This document shows, piece by piece, positions 63,396-64,000 of a stretch of 64,000 nucleotides of DNA (positions are counted from its first letter, which is position 1; each line of letters begins with the position of its first letter). The translations under genes and the position numbers were made by a program. The notes beneath the pieces are model-generated. The model searched no databases and had not been told where the DNA came from. It was given only the letters and a program-made list of their open reading frames with translations. Source of the DNA: an uncultured Roseovarius sp. (lineage in GTDB: Bacteria; Pseudomonadota; Alphaproteobacteria; Rhodobacterales; Rhodobacteraceae); contig NZ_CAJXNN010000001.1 of the NCBI RefSeq assembly GCF_913057115.1, forward strand, positions 1 to 64,000. Reading direction: 5' to 3'.

Positions 63396-64000
63396 ATGAC
63401 CGATATCGTGATTCTGGACGGTGCGCGCACCGCAATTGGCACTTTCGGCGGTAGCCTCGCCGGGACCCCACCAAGTCAATTGGGCGCCCATGTCGCAAAG
63501 GCCGCCATGGAGCGGTCCGGGGTCGAACCGGCGCAAGTCGGCCACGTGGTCTTTGGCCATGTCATCAACACCGAACCGCGCGACATGTACCTGTCGCGGG
63601 TTTCAGCGATGGATGCGGGCATCCCCGATATGGTGCCTGCCATGAACGTCAATCGCCTCTGCGGGTCCGGCGCGCAGGCAATTGTTTCGGCAACACAATC
63701 CCTGATGCTGGGGGATGCGGATTACGCCGTGGCGGGTGGCGCCGAGTCGATGTCCCGCTCGCCCTTCATCATCCCCGATCAACGCTGGGGGGCGAAGATG
63801 GGCGATGTCAAAACGCTCGATATGATGCTGGGTGCTTTGAACTGCCCCTTTGGCACCGGCCACATGGGGGTGACTGCCGAAAACGTGGCAACAGAGCACG
63901 AGATTTCACGAGAAGCCCAGGACGCCTTTGCCGCCGAAAGCCAAGCCCGTGCGGCCAAAGCGATAGAGGCAGGCCACTTCACGGACCAGATCGCGCCGAT
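63396..64000 (+). CDS. Acetyl-CoA acyltransferase (thiolase), 5' part
   Basis: Open to the window end, 201 residues visible, not in the ORF track because it has no stop here. N-terminal thiolase domain: 'VILDGARTAIGTFGGSLAG' start, nucleophilic cysteine in 'NRLCGSGAQAIVSATQ', then 'GGAESMSRSPF'. Could be PhaA/BktB-type biosynthetic or a beta-oxidation thiolase. CAGGGA lies upstream of the ATG. Confidence 0.93.
   Translation, partial: MTDIVILDGARTAIGTFGGSLAGTPPSQLGAHVAKAAMERSGVEPAQVGHVVFGHVINTEPRDMYLSRVSAMDAGIPDMVPAMNVNRLCGSGAQAIVSATQSLMLGDADYAVAGGAESMSRSPFIIPDQRWGAKMGDVKTLDMMLGALNCPFGTGHMGVTAENVATEHEISREAQDAFAAESQARAAKAIEAGHFTDQIAP

Noticed and set aside
60809-63442. Minus-strand 877-residue ORF
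   Set aside because: It lies opposite serA and the phosphatase gene; the translation is His/Gly/Arg-rich without domains, typical of an antisense shadow.

Overview
The window reads as a GC-rich chromosome segment from a marine alphaproteobacterium of the Rhodobacterales (Roseobacter group). The evidence is a 16S rRNA 5' end with the characteristic rrn leader, a close match to the DMSP lyase DddP, the proteobacterial msrPQ, serB/serC/serA and hemC/hemE arrangements, a CcrM-type (GANTC) signal, and many small conserved proteins typical of this group. Most genes sit in tight operons joined by ATGA overlaps.

Layout. 1-341 is the 5' part of a 16S gene running off the left edge, with its leader, boxA and promoter up to about 830. 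An unusual non-coding block follows (908-1132) with two DnaA-box-like sites and 14 GANTC sites. Next come msrP-msrQ, an FMN-binding glutamate-synthase-like oxidoreductase, and secreted DUF302 and fasciclin proteins. 6035-13034 is a glycan locus: three related GT2-type glycosyltransferases and a three-domain protein (sugar transferase, Rossmann domain, alpha/beta hydrolase). 13263-25595 is mostly housekeeping: OmpA-type envelope protein, ubiA, rsmE, gshA, a MarR-type regulator with two membrane proteins, and the operon pyrB-hyp-PH-pyrC'-plsY-hyp, whose dihydroorotase lacks its metal ligands.

25675-27443 is a small AT-rich island. It carries a frameshifted DUF262/DUF1524 (GmrSD-like) restriction gene between imperfect direct repeats, and its right end overlaps an 11-bp-phased ACCGAC array. 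After it come a family 4 uracil-DNA glycosylase, a phosphoesterase, moaB, an RND efflux pair, a DsbD-N-like protein, yqgE, a cupin, tRNA-Met(CAT), a Tat-exported glutathione peroxidase, an FAD-linked hydroxyacid dehydrogenase, hemC, hemE, an orphan Phd-like antitoxin, clpB with a heat-shock-type promoter, and pyrF.

45752-58430 is the most lifestyle-specific part: an alpha/beta hydrolase-OsmC fusion, a diguanylate cyclase, the DMSP lyase dddP, a glycerophosphodiesterase, and an operon-like run of an SBP56/methanethiol-oxidase-like protein, a polytopic membrane protein, two Lin0512 proteins and a FadR-type regulator. lrgA-lrgB-cobO and a ten-helix membrane protein follow; the latter is preceded by two ATTC-N8-GAAT sites like those of persulfide-responsive SqrR/BigR repressors. 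Taken together these suggest (inference) handling of organic sulfur and reactive sulfur. The window ends with serB / serC-serA (serC has a leader resembling the serC RNA motif), a PPP-type phosphatase and the start of a thiolase.

Two repeat families stand out. One is a CGTACGA element built of three consecutive hairpins, at 4791 and 40752. The other is a tandem pair of perfect 9-10 bp stem-loops with 3-nt loops, at 4921, 45701 and 60774. Coordinates were counted by hand and no searches were run, so family names rest on recognised motifs.
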